This document shows, piece by piece, positions 63,248-64,000 of a stretch of DNA of 64,000 bases (the first letter of the stretch is position 1; each line of letters begins with the position of its first letter). The translations under genes were made by a program, and so were the position numbers. A model generated the notes under the pieces. That model was not told the origin of the DNA. It saw only the letters and a list, made by a program, of their open reading frames with translations, and did not search any database. Source of the DNA: Deinococcus sp. KNUC1210 (GTDB taxonomy: Bacteria; Deinococcota; Deinococci; Deinococcales; Deinococcaceae); NCBI RefSeq assembly GCF_022344005.1, contig NZ_CP092190.1, forward strand, positions 1,806,001 to 1,870,000. The letters are read 5' to 3'.

Positions 63248-64000
63248 ATGAAGATCCATAGCAGAAGAACAGCGACAGCCGCGTTAGGGTTGGCGCTCAC
63301 GGCGGGACTGTTCGGTCCCGCCAGCGCCGGAAGGCTGGATCCCGCAATCCTGGACCTCGCCAAGAAGGGCAGCAACGCACCTATCGGCGTCATCGTGCGT
63401 TTCCGGCTGCCCGATACCGCGCAGGGCCGCGTGGCGTTCAAGACGCTGCGGAGTCAGCTTCAGGGCGCGATTGCCCAGCTGGGTCCGGCGGCAGGCTTCG
63501 TCAATACGGCCCTCAAGCAGGGCGGCGCGGAACTGTGGCTCGACCAGTCGGTCTTCCTGAATCTCACGCCCGGTCAGGCGCGGCTGCTGGCGACGCTGCC
63601 GATCGTGGAAGAGATCTTCCCGAATTTCAAGGTCAAGGTGCCGCGTGCCGTGGCCCTCAGCGCCGCGAGCGCTCCGGCGGGAACGCCCTGGCATCTCGCC
63701 AAGATCGGTGCGCCCGCTGCCTGGGCCGCAGGCTTCCGTGGTCAGGGAGTCCGGATCGGGCACCTCGACACCGGCATCGACCCCAACAGCCCCGAACTGG
63801 CAGGCAAGATTGCCGCCTTCCAGGAGTTCGACGGTGAGGGCAACAAGGTTTCGAGCGCCCCGCACGACACCGAACAGCACGGAACACACACGGCGGGTCT
63901 GCTGGTCGGCAAGACGGTGGGTGTGGCTCCCGATGCCAAGGTGCTGAGCGCCCTGGTGCTGCCCAACACCGAAGGCACGTTCGCGCAGGTCATCGCGGGC
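63248..64000 (+). CDS. Subtilisin-like S8 serine peptidase (3' end beyond window)
   Basis: This is a secreted subtilase of which 251 residues are visible. A signal peptide (about residues 1-27) is followed by a propeptide (residues 28-140, GVIVRFRLPDT to NFKVKVPRAV). The mature domain shows the catalytic Asp174 in GHLDTGID and His211 in EQHGTHTAG. The Ser lies outside the window. Such proteases digest outside proteins. The ATG start is six bases after a TACGCT box. Confidence 0.88.
   Translation, partial: MKIHSRRTATAALGLALTAGLFGPASAGRLDPAILDLAKKGSNAPIGVIVRFRLPDTAQGRVAFKTLRSQLQGAIAQLGPAAGFVNTALKQGGAELWLDQSVFLNLTPGQARLLATLPIVEEIFPNFKVKVPRAVALSAASAPAGTPWHLAKIGAPAAWAAGFRGQGVRIGHLDTGIDPNSPELAGKIAAFQEFDGEGNKVSSAPHDTEQHGTHTAGLLVGKTVGVAPDAKVLSALVLPNTEGTFAQVIAG

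Overview
The window looks like chromosomal DNA of a Deinococcus species. The evidence is the high GC content, the leaderless promoter style (a TANNNT box 5-9 bases before the start codon of many genes), and the gene content: a drRRA-type response regulator divergent from RNase J, and dnaA-oriC-dnaN next to eno and pyk. It contains the chromosome replication origin and a partition locus.

Layout: 1-8.2 kb holds a NUDIX hydrolase, an MMPL exporter, a glycolate oxidase Fe-S subunit (frame disrupted), a small Rho-N-like protein, a spermidine-synthase-fold enzyme, an amino acid permease and a tandem UspA protein. 8.2-9.33 kb is an AT-rich accessory patch with one lipoprotein gene and inverted repeats. 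9.38-15.4 kb is the leftward purine operon purC-purS-purQ-dinB-like-purL-purF. 15.7-22.2 kb holds small conserved genes, several acting on nucleic acids or nucleotides (NADAR, RtcB, endonuclease V), plus an ABC exporter and a quinone reductase-like flavoprotein. 22.3-26.35 kb is dnaE. 26.4-31.9 kb is mixed (YgfZ, peroxiredoxin, penicillin acylase). 32.0-38.1 kb is dnaA, oriC, dnaN, eno and pyk, followed by a second DnaA-box cluster, tyrS, MOSC, YqhA and TrmK genes. 41.9-45.3 kb holds an orphan receiver protein, the drRRA-like regulator and rnj. 45.4-49.4 kb is a branched-chain 2-oxoacid dehydrogenase operon. 49.7-54.3 kb is mnmG, parS-like repeats, a LAGLIDADG-like gene, rsmG, parA and parB. 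54.4-64 kb holds envelope and secreted functions: VanW, a haem-binding protein with DUF1501 and DUF1800 partners, an ECF sigma/anti-sigma/RseB-like operon, a phosphotransferase, a HET-C-like secreted protein and the start of a subtilase.

The most unusual sequence signal is a duplicated module of about 68 bp. It is a TTGAC/TATT promoter whose 18-base core is conserved, followed at once by a short intrinsic terminator. One copy lies in front of dnaA and one lies 9.8 kb away on the other strand. The origin region also has eleven perfect DnaA boxes with a DnaA-trio-like tract, a separate group of boxes 4.6 kb downstream, and tandem parS-like repeats ending at the start codon of the LAGLIDADG-like gene.

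Caution: ten genes, some of them essential (dnaE, purL, parA, rnj), are interrupted by twelve 1-2 base frame errors. Half of these sit in runs of five or more identical bases, and most are missing bases. This is most easily explained by residual assembly or homopolymer errors, so the affected genes are annotated across the breaks.
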